NCBI RefSeq assembly: GCF_900096975.1
Contig: NZ_FMYQ01000001.1
Span: 496,001-560,000, forward strand
From: Paraburkholderia lycopersici
GTDB lineage: Bacteria > Pseudomonadota > Gammaproteobacteria > Burkholderiales > Burkholderiaceae
Direction: 5' to 3'
Length of the DNA: 64,000 nucleotides
Under the pieces are notes generated by a model. The model worked only from the letters and a program-made list of their open reading frames with translations. It searched no databases and was not told where the DNA came from. Position 1 is the stretch's first letter. The number at the start of each line of letters is the position of its first letter. Positions 35,723 through 45,118 of this stretch are shown one piece after another. The position numbers were made by a program, and so were the translations under genes.

Positions 35723-36507
35723 CACAACGCCCCCGTATTCCCCGACCGCGTAGCCGAAGAATTGGTCACCGGCGCGGGCGCCTGATGCTCGATCGGCTTA
35801 GAGGTCACGCCTGCATCCGGCACCGCCCCTACCGTCGGCTCATCTGCCACGGGCGCAGCAGCAGCCGGTGCGCTCGGCGCAGCCGCATTCGCCACCGCCG
35901 CCTGCTCAGGCTTGATGTACTGATAGCACTTCACAACCTGCTCTACGCCCATCACCTTGCTGGTCGCATCGGCGGCGATGCTGCCCTCGTCCGGCGTCAC
36001 GAGTCCCATCAGATAAATCGTGCCGCGCTCGCTCACCACCTTGAAGTTGTTCGCGGAGATGTCCTTGTAGGCAATCAGTTCCGCCTTCACGCGTCCTTCG
36101 AGGTACGAGTCGTTCGCGCGTGAGGAGAACGAACTCGCGGGCTGCATCGCCAGCTCGTTGACGATCGACTCGACGTTCGTCACGCCACGCACGATGCTCT
36201 CGGCCTTCTGCTTCGAAGCATCGTCGGGCACTTCGCCGGTGAGCAGCACGCGCTGGTTGAACACCGCCACGTTCACATGCGCCGAATCGGGCAATTGCTT
36301 GCCCAGATCGGCGAGGGCCTTTACCTGGATCTCGCGGTCCTCCGTTTGCGAGCCTACTGTGCGGCGGTCGGTCGCCACCAGCGCCGTGCCGCCCGCCGCG
36401 CCCGCCAGCGCCAGGAAGCAGCCCTGCAGGCTTGCGCAGAGCGAGGCTGCGAAGCCGATCGTCAGCGTGGTCCGTGCCAGCGCGCGCGTCATGCCGTATC
36501 TGCTCAT
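35722..36507 (-). CDS. dolP: BON-domain outer membrane lipoprotein (DolP/YraP-like)
   Basis: The 261-residue protein is a lipoprotein: signal peptide to SLQGC, with lipidated Cys30. Two BON domains follow, at about 65-130 (DREIQVKALADLGKQLPDSA, VLLTGEVPDDASK) and 140-205 (LEGRVKAELIAYKDI, TIYLMGLVTPDEG). That is the DolP plan, an outer-membrane protein that supports membrane integrity and division in E. coli. It adds a 55-residue Ala/Pro tail absent from the E. coli protein. ATG 36507 has AGGGGAAG upstream. Synteny with diaA, yraN and rsmI supports the name. Confidence 0.88.
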   Translation of the reverse strand: MSRYGMTRALARTTLTIGFAASLCASLQGCFLALAGAAGGTALVATDRRTVGSQTEDREIQVKALADLGKQLPDSAHVNVAVFNQRVLLTGEVPDDASKQKAESIVRGVTNVESIVNELAMQPASSFSSRANDSYLEGRVKAELIAYKDISANNFKVVSERGTIYLMGLVTPDEGSIAADATSKVMGVEQVVKCYQYIKPEQAAVANAAAPSAPAAAAPVADEPTVGAVPDAGVTSKPIEHQAPAPVTNSSATRSGNTGAL

Positions 36508-36535
36508 CAACTTCCCCTCCCTTCGTCCCACGGTA

Positions 36536-37204
<669 letters not shown>

Positions 37205-37238
37205 TCATTTTCACCCTTCTTTTTATTGGCCTTGTTTT

Positions 37239-37769
37239 TCAGCCCCCGTATGCATCCGCGGCGCCGGCGTCGGCATGAAACGCGTCGCGCAGCCACACGA
37301 GCCGGCCGCTCTCGAACGCGATCACGTCGAAGCGGCATGCGGGCAGCGTTCGCACTTTGTCATTCGCTTTGTCGTTCGCTTTGTCGTTCACATTGGCGGC
37401 GCGCCACGTCGCGAGGAAGTGGCGTGCCGCGCGCAGCACGCGCTGTTGCTTGCGCCATCCCACGCTCGCCGCCGCGCCGCCGAATTCGGGACGTGCGCGC
37501 GCTCGCACTTCCACGAATACCAGGGTGCCGTCGCGCTCGCGCATCACGAGGTCGAGTTCGCCGCCTCGACAGTGCACGTTGCGCGCGACCAGTTCCAGAC
37601 GTTCGCGGCGCAAATACGCAAGCGCGTGAGCCTCGAAGCGCGCGCCCGTCGCGCGGCGTCTGGCATTCGACTGGGCCCGCGCGCTAAAGTTGTCTACGCG
37701 TGCGCGGCCGCCGTCTCGTTCGGGCGCGTTCTCGCCCCCGTGGCACAATGGCGGCCTCCTTTCCTGCAT
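37239..37769 (-). CDS. YraN/UPF0102 family endonuclease-like protein
   Basis: A UPF0102 protein with the restriction-endonuclease-like core [40 protein letters not shown] and [15 protein letters not shown] (Glu-Asp-Glu-x-Arg metal site). The N-terminal 45 residues are not conserved, so the true start is uncertain; 37769 is the first ATG clear of rsmI, 37787 is the alternative. A 12-base tandem repeat at 37355-37390 inserts an Asn-Asp-Lys-Ala run near residue 130. The gene is divergent from rsmI, whose promoter must lie within it, and leads toward diaA and dolP. Function in the family is unproven. Confidence 0.82.
   Translation of the reverse strand: MQERRPPLCHGGENAPERDGGRARVDNFSARAQSNARRRATGARFEAHALAYLRRERLELVARNVHCRGGELDLVMRERDGTLVFVEVRARARPEFGGAAASVGWRKQQRVLRAARHFLATWRAANVNDKANDKANDKVRTLPACRFDVIAFESGRLVWLRDAFHADAGAADAYGG
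37355..37390. repeat. Three 12-base tandem repeats inside yraN
   Basis: Three consecutive copies of a CTTTGTCNTTCR unit (two single-base differences) add [13 protein letters not shown] residues to YraN without shifting frame. Copy number could vary between strains. Confidence 0.85.
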
Positions 37770-37785
37770 TCGCGCGTTCCGTGTC

Positions 37786-38688
37786 ATGGCGTCCCTCTCG
37801 TCCCCTTTCGAACTCGCACAGGCCCAGCAGTATCCGGCCGCCACGCTGTACGTCGTGGCAACGCCCATCGGCAACGTCGCCGACATCACCTTGCGAGCGC
37901 TGCATGTGCTCGGTCTCGTCGATCGCATCGCCGCCGAAGACACGCGCAACACCGGCCAGCTGCTCGCGCGCTACGGCATTTCGAAACCGCTCATCGCCGT
38001 GCACGAGCACAACGAGCGCGAGGCCGCGCAGCGCGTGATCGAGTTTCTGCGCGCCGGCGAGCGCGTGGCCTGCGTCTCCGATGCGGGCACGCCCGGAATT
38101 TCCGATCCGGGCGCGAAGCTGGTGGACGCCGTGCGCGCCGCCGGCCTGAACGTCGTGCCGCTGCCCGGCGCTAGCGCACTCGCAACGGCGCTCTGCGCAG
38201 CCGGCGACTGGGTATCGACCTTCACGTTCCTCGGCTTTTTGCCGCCCAAGCCGAGGCAACGCGCAGCCGCACTGCAACCGCTCGCTACGCATACGCACGC
38301 GATGGTGTTTTACGAAGCCCCGCACCGCATCGCCGAAACCGTGCAGTCGCTCGCCGATGCGTTCGGTCCCGCGCGGCGTATCCTGATCGCCCGCGAATTG
38401 ACGAAGCTACACGAGTCGCTCTGGAGCGGCACCCTGGCCGAAGCGCCAACGTGGCTCGCGGCGGATGCGAACCGGCAACGCGGCGAGTTCGTGCTGGTGG
38501 TGGAAGGCGCGGGCGCGCAGCCGGAAGGCGAAGCCGATCACGACGCGCTCTTGCGCCTGCTGCTGCAGGAAATGCCGCTGAAGGGCGCGGCGAAGGTCGC
38601 GGCGGCGCTCACGGGCGCGTCGCGCAATGCGCTTTACGCGCGTGCGCTCGAGCTCAGAGGTGAAGGCGACGAAGAAGAGGACAACTGA
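37786..38688 (+). CDS. rsmI: 16S rRNA (cytidine1402-2'-O)-methyltransferase
   Basis: The 300-residue protein is RsmI, a tetrapyrrole-methylase-fold enzyme that 2'-O-methylates C1402 of 16S rRNA with S-adenosylmethionine. [56 protein letters not shown] and [20 protein letters not shown] are the diagnostic motifs in order. ATG 37786 is preferred over longer readings because homology starts at once. A CACAAT box at 37744-37749 may be its -10. It is divergent from yraN, the standard arrangement in this order. Confidence 0.95.
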   Translation: MASLSSPFELAQAQQYPAATLYVVATPIGNVADITLRALHVLGLVDRIAAEDTRNTGQLLARYGISKPLIAVHEHNEREAAQRVIEFLRAGERVACVSDAGTPGISDPGAKLVDAVRAAGLNVVPLPGASALATALCAAGDWVSTFTFLGFLPPKPRQRAAALQPLATHTHAMVFYEAPHRIAETVQSLADAFGPARRILIARELTKLHESLWSGTLAEAPTWLAADANRQRGEFVLVVEGAGAQPEGEADHDALLRLLLQEMPLKGAAKVAAALTGASRNALYARALELRGEGDEEEDN

Positions 38689-38739
38689 GCGGCTGGTCAA
38701 AGACAGCCCGGAGCGGCCAAAAAAGCATGCGCCGAAAAC

Positions 38740-38769
38740 CGAAGGGCCGCCCCAAAAGGCGGCCCTTCG
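38740..38769 (-). terminator. Terminator hairpin after rlpA
   Basis: A perfect 12-bp stem (38740-38751 with 38758-38769), followed on the minus strand by GGTTTTCG. It lies 79 bases after the rlpA stop and also faces rsmI. Confidence 0.65.
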
Positions 38770-38847
38770 CATATGCATCCAACGGTGTCGGCGGTTCCGC
38801 TTCGTGCGCGCGCGGCGCATTCAGGCGCCATGCCCGCACGAAACCGC

Positions 38848-39447
38848 TCAGTGGTCGAGGTTCGAGTTGGCGGCGACCATGTCCGCCTGCGCGGCCTTCG
38901 CTTCCTGGCGCGAAAGACCTTCGATGTTCACCTTCGCCGTGCCCGAATGCTGCAGGCCAAGAACCTTGGCGGCGGCATACGAGAGGTCGAGAACGCGGCC
39001 GCGTGCAAACGGGCCGCGGTCATTGATCTTCACCACCACCCACTTCGCGGTGCCGGGCACGCTCACGCGCACATACGAGCCAAGCGGCAGCGTGCGGTGC
39101 GCGGCCGTGAGCGCCTGCATGTTGAAGCGCTCGCCGCTCGCGGTGCGGCGGCCGTGGAACGCGCGGCCGTACCACGAGGCGCGGCCGATCTGGTGGAACG
39201 AGTGGACGTCCGGGCTGCTCTCGTCGATCGCCTCGGCGTTCGCGAGCGAGTTGTCCCTCGCGGTGCCCGATGCGGGCAGCGCCGCGAGCGCGGAGCCGTA
39301 GCCCTGCGGCGCGGCGAATGCGGCGTCCTTCGTTCGAAGGGCGTCGCCTGCGGCCTGGTTCTGAGGGCCAGACGGCATGGCGCAACCGGCCAGTGCGGCC
39401 ACGGCTGCGAGACTCCCGAGTCGTCGTCGAGTCAGTCTAAGGTTCAT
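38848..39447 (-). CDS. rlpA: Septal ring lytic transglycosylase RlpA
   Basis: The 199-residue protein is a lipoprotein (signal to LAGC, lipidated Cys22) with a double-psi beta-barrel: GRASWYGRAFHGRRTASGE, LPLGSYVRVSVPGTAKW, VVVKINDRGPFARGRVLDLS. His and Asp of that barrel are the RlpA active site, which cuts peptidoglycan strands lacking stem peptides. No C-terminal SPOR domain is present, so septal targeting may differ from E. coli RlpA. ATG 39447 gives the signal peptide directly. More than 500 bases of leader sequence lie between it and the nearest strong promoter. Confidence 0.88.
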   Translation of the reverse strand: MNLRLTRRRLGSLAAVAALAGCAMPSGPQNQAAGDALRTKDAAFAAPQGYGSALAALPASGTARDNSLANAEAIDESSPDVHSFHQIGRASWYGRAFHGRRTASGERFNMQALTAAHRTLPLGSYVRVSVPGTAKWVVVKINDRGPFARGRVLDLSYAAAKVLGLQHSGTAKVNIEGLSRQEAKAAQADMVAANSNLDH

Positions 39448-39955
39448 AACATTGCCATCACGTTTCGAAGCCCGTCCCGCGCCACGTGTGCGCGTGCCGG
39501 AAGGCTTCGGCGGTCGCAGGCATGGCTTCGCCATCGCTCGCCAAAAATAAAAAAGGCGAACGCGTGCCCATGCCCGGATGCAGCCCCTAAAGCCGCTAAC
39601 CGCTAGTTATCTTTCACGTCTGGCGCAGCCTCTCCCCGGCAGCCTGACCAGACCCCACATGCCGCCATCGAACGATGAAGCTTGTTCAGGCGCGCCGGAA
39701 ACTCACGGCGCACAGGAACGGCGGCGTAGGCCCCACCCAGCGTCACGGCATGCAGGCCGTTGCAGGCGCGCGGCGCCTGGCTGGGCAAGACGTGCGGCAT
39801 CGAACGGATCGACACCTGATTTGCCATCTTGTAAGGCAGCCTGCTTTTGGCTTGCCCCCAAACGACGGCACTGCTTGACGGCGATGTATGCGACCTCTTT
39901 TTTACGAGGGTCACACCGCCCTTTGAAAGCACGGAATCCGTGCGTGTTGGGTCGC

Positions 39956-39984
39956 ATTATACCCAAAAGTTATTCCTGTCACGG
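39956..39984 (-). promoter_or_regulatory. Strong minus-strand promoter
   Basis: On the minus strand an extended TGGGTATAAT gives a perfect -10 (39956-39961), with GTGACA 15 bases (or CCGTGA 17 bases) upstream as -35. This is one of the best promoters in the window and points to the interval before rlpA. Confidence 0.65.
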
Positions 39985-40052
39985 TCGCCGCCCACAAATC
40001 CCCATGATTTTTCACTATTGATGTAACAAAGCCGTTCGCCTTGCACCGCCAC

Positions 40053-40099
40053 ATCCCTTGTCTGACAAGGGATTGAGGCCGACGCCATGCGCGTCGGCG
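40053..40099. repeat. Perfect palindrome plus hairpin upstream of the MBL gene
   Basis: 40053-40073 is a perfect 10-bp inverted repeat around one base (ATCCCTTGTC-T-GACAAGGGAT). 40078-40099 contains GCCGACGC pairing with GCGTCGGC. Together they form two adjacent stems 115 bases before the MBL start; they could be a protein-binding site or a bidirectional terminator. Confidence 0.5.
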
Positions 40100-40213
40100 G
40101 CGCTTCTTGCACCCCGGTACAATCGGTCTTTTGGCCGGGTATTCTGGCGCGCGTTGCCGCTCTCGAAACGGCGCGCTGCGCCGGCCCGCAAGACCCGAAC
40201 ACCACGAGCCCGC

Positions 40214-40864
40214 ATGAAAGTCACGCTGATTCCCGTCACGCCGTTCCAGCAAAACTGCTCGCTGCTCGTCGATGAAACGACGAAGCGCGCCGCCGTGGTC
40301 GATCCGGGCGGCGACCTCGACCGGATCGAGGCCGAGATCGAGCGCCAGGGCGTCCAGCTCGAAAAAGTGCTGCTCACGCACGGTCACGTCGATCACTGCG
40401 CGGGCGCCAAGGCGCTCGCCACGAAGTTCGGCGTGCCGATCGAGGGTCCGCAGGAAGACGAACGCTTCTGGATCGACATGCTGCCGCAGCAAAGCGCGCG
40501 CTTTGGCTTCGCGCACGCGGAAGCGTTCGAGCCCACGCGCTGGCTTCACGACGGCGACACCGTGCGCTTCGGCAACGAGGAGCTCGAGGTCTACCACTGC
40601 CCGGGACACACTCCTGGGCACGTGATTTTCTTCAGCCGCAAGCACCGTGTGGCGATCGTCGGCGACGTACTGTTCGCAGGCTCGATCGGACGCACGGACT
40701 TTCCGCGCGGCAATCACGCAGACCTGATCCGCTCGATCCGTGAAAAGCTCTGGCCGCTTGGCGACGACGTCACGTTCGTGCCGGGCCATGGCCCGGTTTC
40801 GACGTTCGGCGAGGAGCGCCGTTCCAACCCCTACGTCGCAGATAGCGTGTACCTGGATAAGTGA
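40214..40864 (+). CDS. MBL-fold hydrolase, YcbL/glyoxalase II-like
   Basis: A 216-residue metallo-beta-lactamase-fold hydrolase of the YcbL branch of glyoxalase II. Metal ligands: [13 protein letters not shown] (HxHxDH), [24 protein letters not shown] (bridging Asp) and [13 protein letters not shown]. The C-terminal glutathione-binding domain of classical GloB is missing, as is normal for YcbL proteins. It probably hydrolyses S-lactoylglutathione or a similar thioester in the cytoplasm. Its stop overlaps a GTG codon of the next gene, with which it is likely co-transcribed. Confidence 0.88.
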   Translation: MKVTLIPVTPFQQNCSLLVDETTKRAAVVDPGGDLDRIEAEIERQGVQLEKVLLTHGHVDHCAGAKALATKFGVPIEGPQEDERFWIDMLPQQSARFGFAHAEAFEPTRWLHDGDTVRFGNEELEVYHCPGHTPGHVIFFSRKHRVAIVGDVLFAGSIGRTDFPRGNHADLIRSIREKLWPLGDDVTFVPGHGPVSTFGEERRSNPYVADSVYLDK

Positions 40865-40872
40865 AACGTACG

Positions 40873-41505
40873 ATGAATCAAGCCACAATTGAGGAAATCT
40901 ATGTCAGCACCGACGTCGAGGCCGACGGTCCGATTCCCGGCCCGCATTCGATGCTGAGTTTCGCTTCGGCGGCGTACACCGCCGACAAGCGTTTGATCGC
41001 CACCTTCTCGGCCAATCTCGACATGCTCGAAGGCGCGGTGCCGCATCCGGTGCAGGCCGCGTGGTGGGAAACGCAGCCCGAGGCATGGGCCGCCTGCCGC
41101 AAGGACCTGCAGGACCCGGCGGCAGCGCTCGTTGCTTACGTGGAATGGGTGGAGGCGCTGCCCGGCAAGCCCGTGTTCGTGGCCATGCCGGCCGGCTTCG
41201 ATTTCACCTTCATGTTCTGGTACATGATGCGCTTCGCGGGGCGGTGTCCGTTCTCGTGGTCGGCGCTCGACATCAAGACGCTCGCGTTCGCGATGACGGG
41301 CCTGCCGTACCGCAAGTGCATCAAGCCGCGCTTTCCGAGGCACTGGTTCGACGACCATCCGCACACGCACGTCGCGCTCGACGACGCGATCGAGCAAGGC
41401 GCCCTCTTCTGCAACATGCTGGCCGATCTACGCGCAAAGCAGGCGGCGCTGGCGGCTGATGGGGCCGACTCAGGGCAAAACGCCGCGAGCACCCCGGCAA
41501 ATTAG
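40873..41505 (+). CDS. DEDDh-type 3'-5' exonuclease-like protein
   Basis: The 210-residue protein resembles ribonuclease H-fold exonucleases. [20 protein letters not shown] supplies the first Asp/Glu pair, [20 protein letters not shown] the middle Asp, and [19 protein letters not shown] the His-x-Asp final motif. It would trim RNA or DNA 3' ends with two metal ions. The annotated ATG at 40873 is a choice: GTG at 40861 overlaps the previous stop and would add four residues. It follows the MBL gene directly. Nucleic acid preference is unknown. Confidence 0.78.
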   Translation: MNQATIEEIYVSTDVEADGPIPGPHSMLSFASAAYTADKRLIATFSANLDMLEGAVPHPVQAAWWETQPEAWAACRKDLQDPAAALVAYVEWVEALPGKPVFVAMPAGFDFTFMFWYMMRFAGRCPFSWSALDIKTLAFAMTGLPYRKCIKPRFPRHWFDDHPHTHVALDDAIEQGALFCNMLADLRAKQAALAADGADSGQNAASTPAN

Positions 41506-41582
41506 GTGAACTCCCTCATCGTCGGCGCTTTTCATTGCGCTCTGTTCTCCTGGCCTCTAACATTCAGGAATACAGCGACGCA

Positions 41583-42053
41583 ATGGAGGCGCAGTTGACA
41601 CTCGATACGTTCTCTCAGAAGATCCTGCGCCTGCTGCAGCTCGACGCGCGCCGCTCGGTTCAGGAAATCTCCGACCAGGTGGGGCTCTCCAGCACGCCTT
41701 GCTGGCGCCGTATCAAGGACATGGAACAGTCGGGCGTGATCCAGCGCTACACGGCGCTGCTCGATCGCGAAAAGCTTGGCCTGCACGTCTGCGCGCTCGC
41801 GCATATCCACCTCACGCGGCACACCGAAGGCGGCGTCGAAGCCTTCGAGCGCGAAATCGCCACGTGCCCCGAAGTCACCGAGTGCTACAGCACCACGGGC
41901 GAATCGGACTACATCCTTAAGATCGTGGCGCCCGACATCAAGGCATACGACACCTTCCTGCACGAGCGCATCTTCCGCATTCCCGCCGTGGCGCAGGTGC
42001 GCACGAGCGTCGTGCTGCGGGAAATCAAGTTCGATACGCAACTGCCGCTTTGA
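41583..42053 (+). CDS. Lrp/AsnC-family transcriptional regulator
   Basis: The 156-residue regulator has the N-terminal helix-turn-helix (TFSQKILRLLQLDARRSVQE, SDQVGLSSTPCWRRIKDME) and C-terminal RAM domain (VTECYSTTGESDYILKIVAP). The TPCWRRI recognition helix puts it in the Lrp-proper branch with leucine-type and Bkd-type regulators rather than the AsnC branch. It converges with the CDF efflux gene and is 77 bases after the exonuclease gene. No divergently oriented target exists here, so its regulon is elsewhere. I see no clear ribosome site at ATG 41583. Confidence 0.9.
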   Translation: MEAQLTLDTFSQKILRLLQLDARRSVQEISDQVGLSSTPCWRRIKDMEQSGVIQRYTALLDREKLGLHVCALAHIHLTRHTEGGVEAFEREIATCPEVTECYSTTGESDYILKIVAPDIKAYDTFLHERIFRIPAVAQVRTSVVLREIKFDTQLPL

Positions 42054-42078
42054 ACAGCCGAAGCCGCGCGACGCCGGT

Positions 42079-43260
42079 TCAACTCGCCTCGCGCGGCTTG
42101 TCGTGCGCAGCCAGCGCGCCGTGCACATCAAGCGACTGCATCACGTCGAGCCGGCTCGCGCCGAGGCGCGCGCGTAGCGCTTCGAGGTCCACGGACGCAA
42201 GACGGCGGGCGTCGTCCGTCGCGGCCAGCACCGCCTGAATCTCCAGCCCCGTGCTCAAGTAGTGCAGCGTCACGGCTTCCACATGCACGCCGTGCCCGGC
42301 CAGCGCTTCGCGCAGCCGTGCCGCCACGTCGTTGCGCGGCGGCTGGTTGGCCACGGAGCGCACATGCATGTCGTCTTCGGGATCGACGTGGATCAACGCG
42401 TCGAGCACCCGCGAATCGGTGAGCAGCCGCGAGCGCGCCGTTTCGGCGATGTAGTGGCCCTCCGAAACCGAAATCAGCGGGTCGACGAGAATGTGCGCAT
42501 CCACGAGCGCGAGGTCGCCGGTCTTGCGCGTGCGCATTTCGTGTACGTCGAGCACGCCCGGCGTTTCCAGCAGCAGCGTGCGCAGATCGGCGGCGGCGGC
42601 TTCGTCCAGCGCGCGGTCGGAGAGGTCCTGCAGCGCCTCCCAGCCGAACACCCAGCCCATGCGCGCCACCATGAAGCCGACGATGGCGGCCGCGATCGGA
42701 TCGAGCAGCCGCACGCCCGCGAGGCTGCCTACGATGCCGATCGCGACCACGAGCGACGACGCCGCGTCCGAGCGCGCGTGCCACGCATTGGCGATCAACA
42801 TGGCCGAACGCACGCGCTGCGCCTCGCGCAGCATGTAACGAAAGAGCCCCTCCTTGGAAACCAGCACGACGAGCGCGACGAACAGCGCGCTCATGTGCAG
42901 CGGCGGAATATCTTCGAGATTCGCGATGCGCGTGCCCGCGCGCGCCAGCATGCCGACGCCGACGGCAATCAATAATGCGCCGAGGAATAACGACGCGACG
43001 GTCTCGTAACGGCTGTGGCCGTAGTTATGATCGGCGTCCGGCTTTGCGCCGCTGTGCCGGTTGGCCAGCAGCACGACGAAATCCGAGACGATATCGGCCA
43101 GTGAATGAACGCCGTCGGCGATCAGCGCCTGCGAATGCGCGAAAAAGCCAATGGTGATTTGCAGCACCACCAGAACGCTATTGACGGCAACACTGACCCA
43201 CGTGGTCCGGCGCGCGACCTCGTGTTTATCTGATAACGGCGCGGCTGCGGAAGAAGTCAT
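42079..43260 (-). CDS. Cation diffusion facilitator (CDF) efflux protein
   Basis: A 393-residue CDF exporter with six transmembrane helices and a cytoplasmic ferredoxin-like domain. Helix 2 carries DGVHSLADIVSDF and helix 5 HARSDAASS, which together give the His/Asp metal-transport site. GHSRYETVASLFLG is the conserved loop. The C-terminal domain (DVHEMRTRKTGDLALVDAHI, LIHVDPEDD) binds regulatory metal. An extra 90-residue C-terminal portion goes beyond the usual 300 residues. It exports Zn, Mn, Fe or similar from the cytoplasm by proton exchange; the ion is not decidable. It lies upstream of no obvious partner. Confidence 0.92.
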   Translation of the reverse strand: MTSSAAAPLSDKHEVARRTTWVSVAVNSVLVVLQITIGFFAHSQALIADGVHSLADIVSDFVVLLANRHSGAKPDADHNYGHSRYETVASLFLGALLIAVGVGMLARAGTRIANLEDIPPLHMSALFVALVVLVSKEGLFRYMLREAQRVRSAMLIANAWHARSDAASSLVVAIGIVGSLAGVRLLDPIAAAIVGFMVARMGWVFGWEALQDLSDRALDEAAAADLRTLLLETPGVLDVHEMRTRKTGDLALVDAHILVDPLISVSEGHYIAETARSRLLTDSRVLDALIHVDPEDDMHVRSVANQPPRNDVAARLREALAGHGVHVEAVTLHYLSTGLEIQAVLAATDDARRLASVDLEALRARLGASRLDVMQSLDVHGALAAHDKPREAS

Positions 43261-43576
43261 GCGCGGCGAGAGAGCAAATTAGGGAATAACCGCAATTGTA
43301 ACGGCCGCGTGCGTCGATTTTATGGATATCCCTAAAAATCTCTTTTAAATCAGTTGCCTACAATAACACGAAGCATTCTCATTCCAGCCGCCGATACGCT
43401 CGCCCCGTCTGGTCCAGCTTGAGCGATGCGATCAGAAAATCAAAAAGCCGCGCGTCCCCCGGACTGCGCGGCTTCCTGTCTCACGGATCAGCCGATCCGC
43501 TGCACGAGCCGGTTTTCGGGCCGGCGCATGCCTCGATTCATGTGCTGCGCCTCGAAAGGCGCGGCGACAAGGCGAT
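43261..43576. other. Intergenic region between the CDF gene and H-NS
   Basis: 316 bases. It holds the hns-type terminator (43437-43472) and an AT-rich half next to the CDF gene start, where that gene's promoter should lie. No gene is supported. Confidence 0.55.
43437..43472 (-). terminator. Intrinsic terminator of the H-NS gene
   Basis: Stem GCCGCGC/GCGCGGC (43447-43453 with 43466-43472), with a minus-strand tail TTTTTGATTTT. It lies 105 bases after the H-NS stop. Confidence 0.8.
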
Positions 43577-43885
43577 TTACTTCTGAATCAGAAAACGGTC
43601 GCGGTCCTGACCGGCGATCCAGCGCGGCGGCTTGCCGCGACCGGACCACGTGCTGCCGCTGTCGGGATCGCGATATTTCGGCGCGACGCTCGCACGCGAC
43701 CGGCTTGCCGCCTTCGCAGCCTTGGCATTGGCGCGGCCGCCGCCCAGTTCTGCGAGGGTAATGCCGTAGTCGGCCATTTTTTGCTTGATTTCATCGAGGA
43801 CCTCGGCATATTCGCGTGCCTTCGCCTCTTCAATCTGCTTTTCCAGCTTTTCTCGCTGAGCGAGGAGTTCCTTGTAGGAAGACAT
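43577..43885 (-). CDS. H-NS-family nucleoid protein
   Basis: The 102-residue protein has an N-terminal coiled-coil oligomerisation region (KELLAQREKLEKQIEEAKAR) and a C-terminal DNA-binding domain with STWSGRGKPPRWI at 78-90. This is the beta-proteobacterial H-NS/BpH3 type. It binds AT-rich DNA and silences transferred genes. The linker is Ala/Arg/Lys-rich. It is flanked by AT-rich intergenic DNA on both sides, which suggests autorepression. Burkholderiaceae carry several such genes; which paralogue this is cannot be said. Confidence 0.93.
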   Translation of the reverse strand: MSSYKELLAQREKLEKQIEEAKAREYAEVLDEIKQKMADYGITLAELGGGRANAKAAKAASRSRASVAPKYRDPDSGSTWSGRGKPPRWIAGQDRDRFLIQK

Positions 43886-44298
43886 AGGTGCCCTTGTGGT
43901 TGATCATAATGGCTACTGATCTCACGCCAGTATGCCGATTGATAGCTGCTCGCCTCGGAAATCGGTGGCGAGATTAACACAAAATCGAATCGCGGGAGGG
44001 ACGTGGGCAATAAAAATAATTTAAGCCGGTTTGAAATCCGCCGCCCTTCCCACAAGGGTCTAACTCATTGCCATTTCGTGCAAATCGGTATTTTTACTAA
44101 ATCCTTCTTTTGCCGGATAAATCTCACATCTCATAATTGGCAACGGATGAAAATTAAATGCCTCGCAATCCGTGAAACATTTCATTTCATGACAACTTTG
44201 CGCGAATCGACAGCGTGAAAAGCGATTGCTGCTAAGCAACAAGGACCATCGTTCTGGAAATGCGGGCCAGGTGCGCCGTATGCGCCTAAAAAACCGCC
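43886..44298. other. AT-rich intergenic region upstream of H-NS
   Basis: 413 bases with an A+T content well above the rest of the window. It carries the minus-strand promoter of the H-NS gene and probably its autoregulatory binding sites. Short open frames here are not credible genes. Confidence 0.5.
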
Positions 44299-44967
44299 TC
44301 AGGATGCATGGCGTTCGATGCAGTCTGCTAGCACCGCATGCAAGGATTGCAGATCGTGTTGCGGCGTATCGAAAACGAAGCGGGTGCGTGCGCCGTCGAT
44401 CAGGAGATCGGCGCCGTAGCGGTCAACGCCTGCGAGATCCAGCCCGGTGCGCCTTGCGGGGTGAGCCTCGAAAAAGCGGATCAGCGTGGTCTCGTCGGCG
44501 GCGGCGAGCGGCTCCAGCACGTCGAGATCGGCGGCATCCATCCAGCCCATCGCGCCAAAGCCGCCGATATAGCGCAGCCGCTCGATCCGCATGGCCCAGA
44601 AGGTGAAGTCGCCGAGCGCGAGGTAACGTTCGGCGTCGGGGTGATAGCGCAAGTAGCGCCGCGCCACCGCCGCCTGGCTTGCGGCGGGGACCGCTTCGAA
44701 GCGGCCGAGCAGCGTGGCGCGCGGCGCGTTCAGAACGTCGGCATCGGGGGCGTGCGCGACGAGAAAGCCCGCGCGCGGGTCGTCGAGCAGGTTGCGCGTG
44801 TGCTCCGCGAGTCGGCTCACGAGTATCACCGGGCGGTGCAGGTCGTCGGGCGCGAACGGCAACAGCGTGGGATATGGAAATCCGCGCGGCTCGCGCGAGT
44901 GCGTGGCGAGTGTGCCGGCAGACGTCTGGTGAAGCAAATGCAGCGGAGCGTGGGCGGGAATCTTCAA
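44299..44967 (-). CDS. HugZ-like/pyridoxamine-phosphate-oxidase-fold protein
   Basis: The 222-residue protein has the split beta-barrel of flavin- or haem-binding PNPOx-like proteins: LLHQTSAGTLATHSREPRGF, PVILVSRLAEHTRNLLDDPR, PRATLLGRFEAVP and GDFTFWAMRIERLRYIGGFG, then a C-terminal HugZ-type domain with DRYGADLL. HugZ relatives degrade haem or bind it for iron release, so haem-related activity is the best guess. The start is TTG at 44967, with GAGGA about eight bases upstream; no ATG in frame fits. No other iron genes are adjacent. Confidence 0.8.
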   Translation of the reverse strand: MKIPAHAPLHLLHQTSAGTLATHSREPRGFPYPTLLPFAPDDLHRPVILVSRLAEHTRNLLDDPRAGFLVAHAPDADVLNAPRATLLGRFEAVPAASQAAVARRYLRYHPDAERYLALGDFTFWAMRIERLRYIGGFGAMGWMDAADLDVLEPLAAADETTLIRFFEAHPARRTGLDLAGVDRYGADLLIDGARTRFVFDTPQHDLQSLHAVLADCIERHAS

Positions 44968-45118
44968 GGCGCGTCCTCGAACGGCGGATTTTCCCGATAT
45001 TAGAGCACCTGGCGCAGCAAACGCGGCTCCGGCAGGCCGGCGGCGCGTTCGTTAGAATCATCGTTTGCTTTCGGGCGCCTTCCTGCGCCCCGCCGCCACT
45101 TCTGCCCGGAACGCCCAA

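Larger units (their letters stand above)
39448..40213. other. Long structured intergenic region upstream of rlpA
   Basis: No gene can be supported. On the minus strand a strong promoter (39956-39984) would start a transcript whose first 70 bases fold: TGCGACC pairs with GGTCGCA around two inner hairpins (GCACGG/CCGTGC and CCTC/GAGG). The rest of the minus strand has a weak 74-codon frame (39603-39827) without a ribosome site. It may be a long rlpA leader or an unrecognised RNA. I looked for RNase P, 6S, tmRNA and SRP hallmarks and found none. Confidence 0.45.

Noticed and set aside
39603-39827. 74-codon minus-strand frame starting MANQVSIRSM
   Set aside because: No ribosome site, only moderate third-position GC, no recognisable motif, and it overlaps a structured leader region.
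39448-40213. RNase P RNA, 6S RNA or tmRNA near rsmI
   Set aside because: Neither strand contains the conserved GAGGAAAGTCCGG core of RNase P, tmRNA ends, the SRP loop or a 6S closing stem of the right length.
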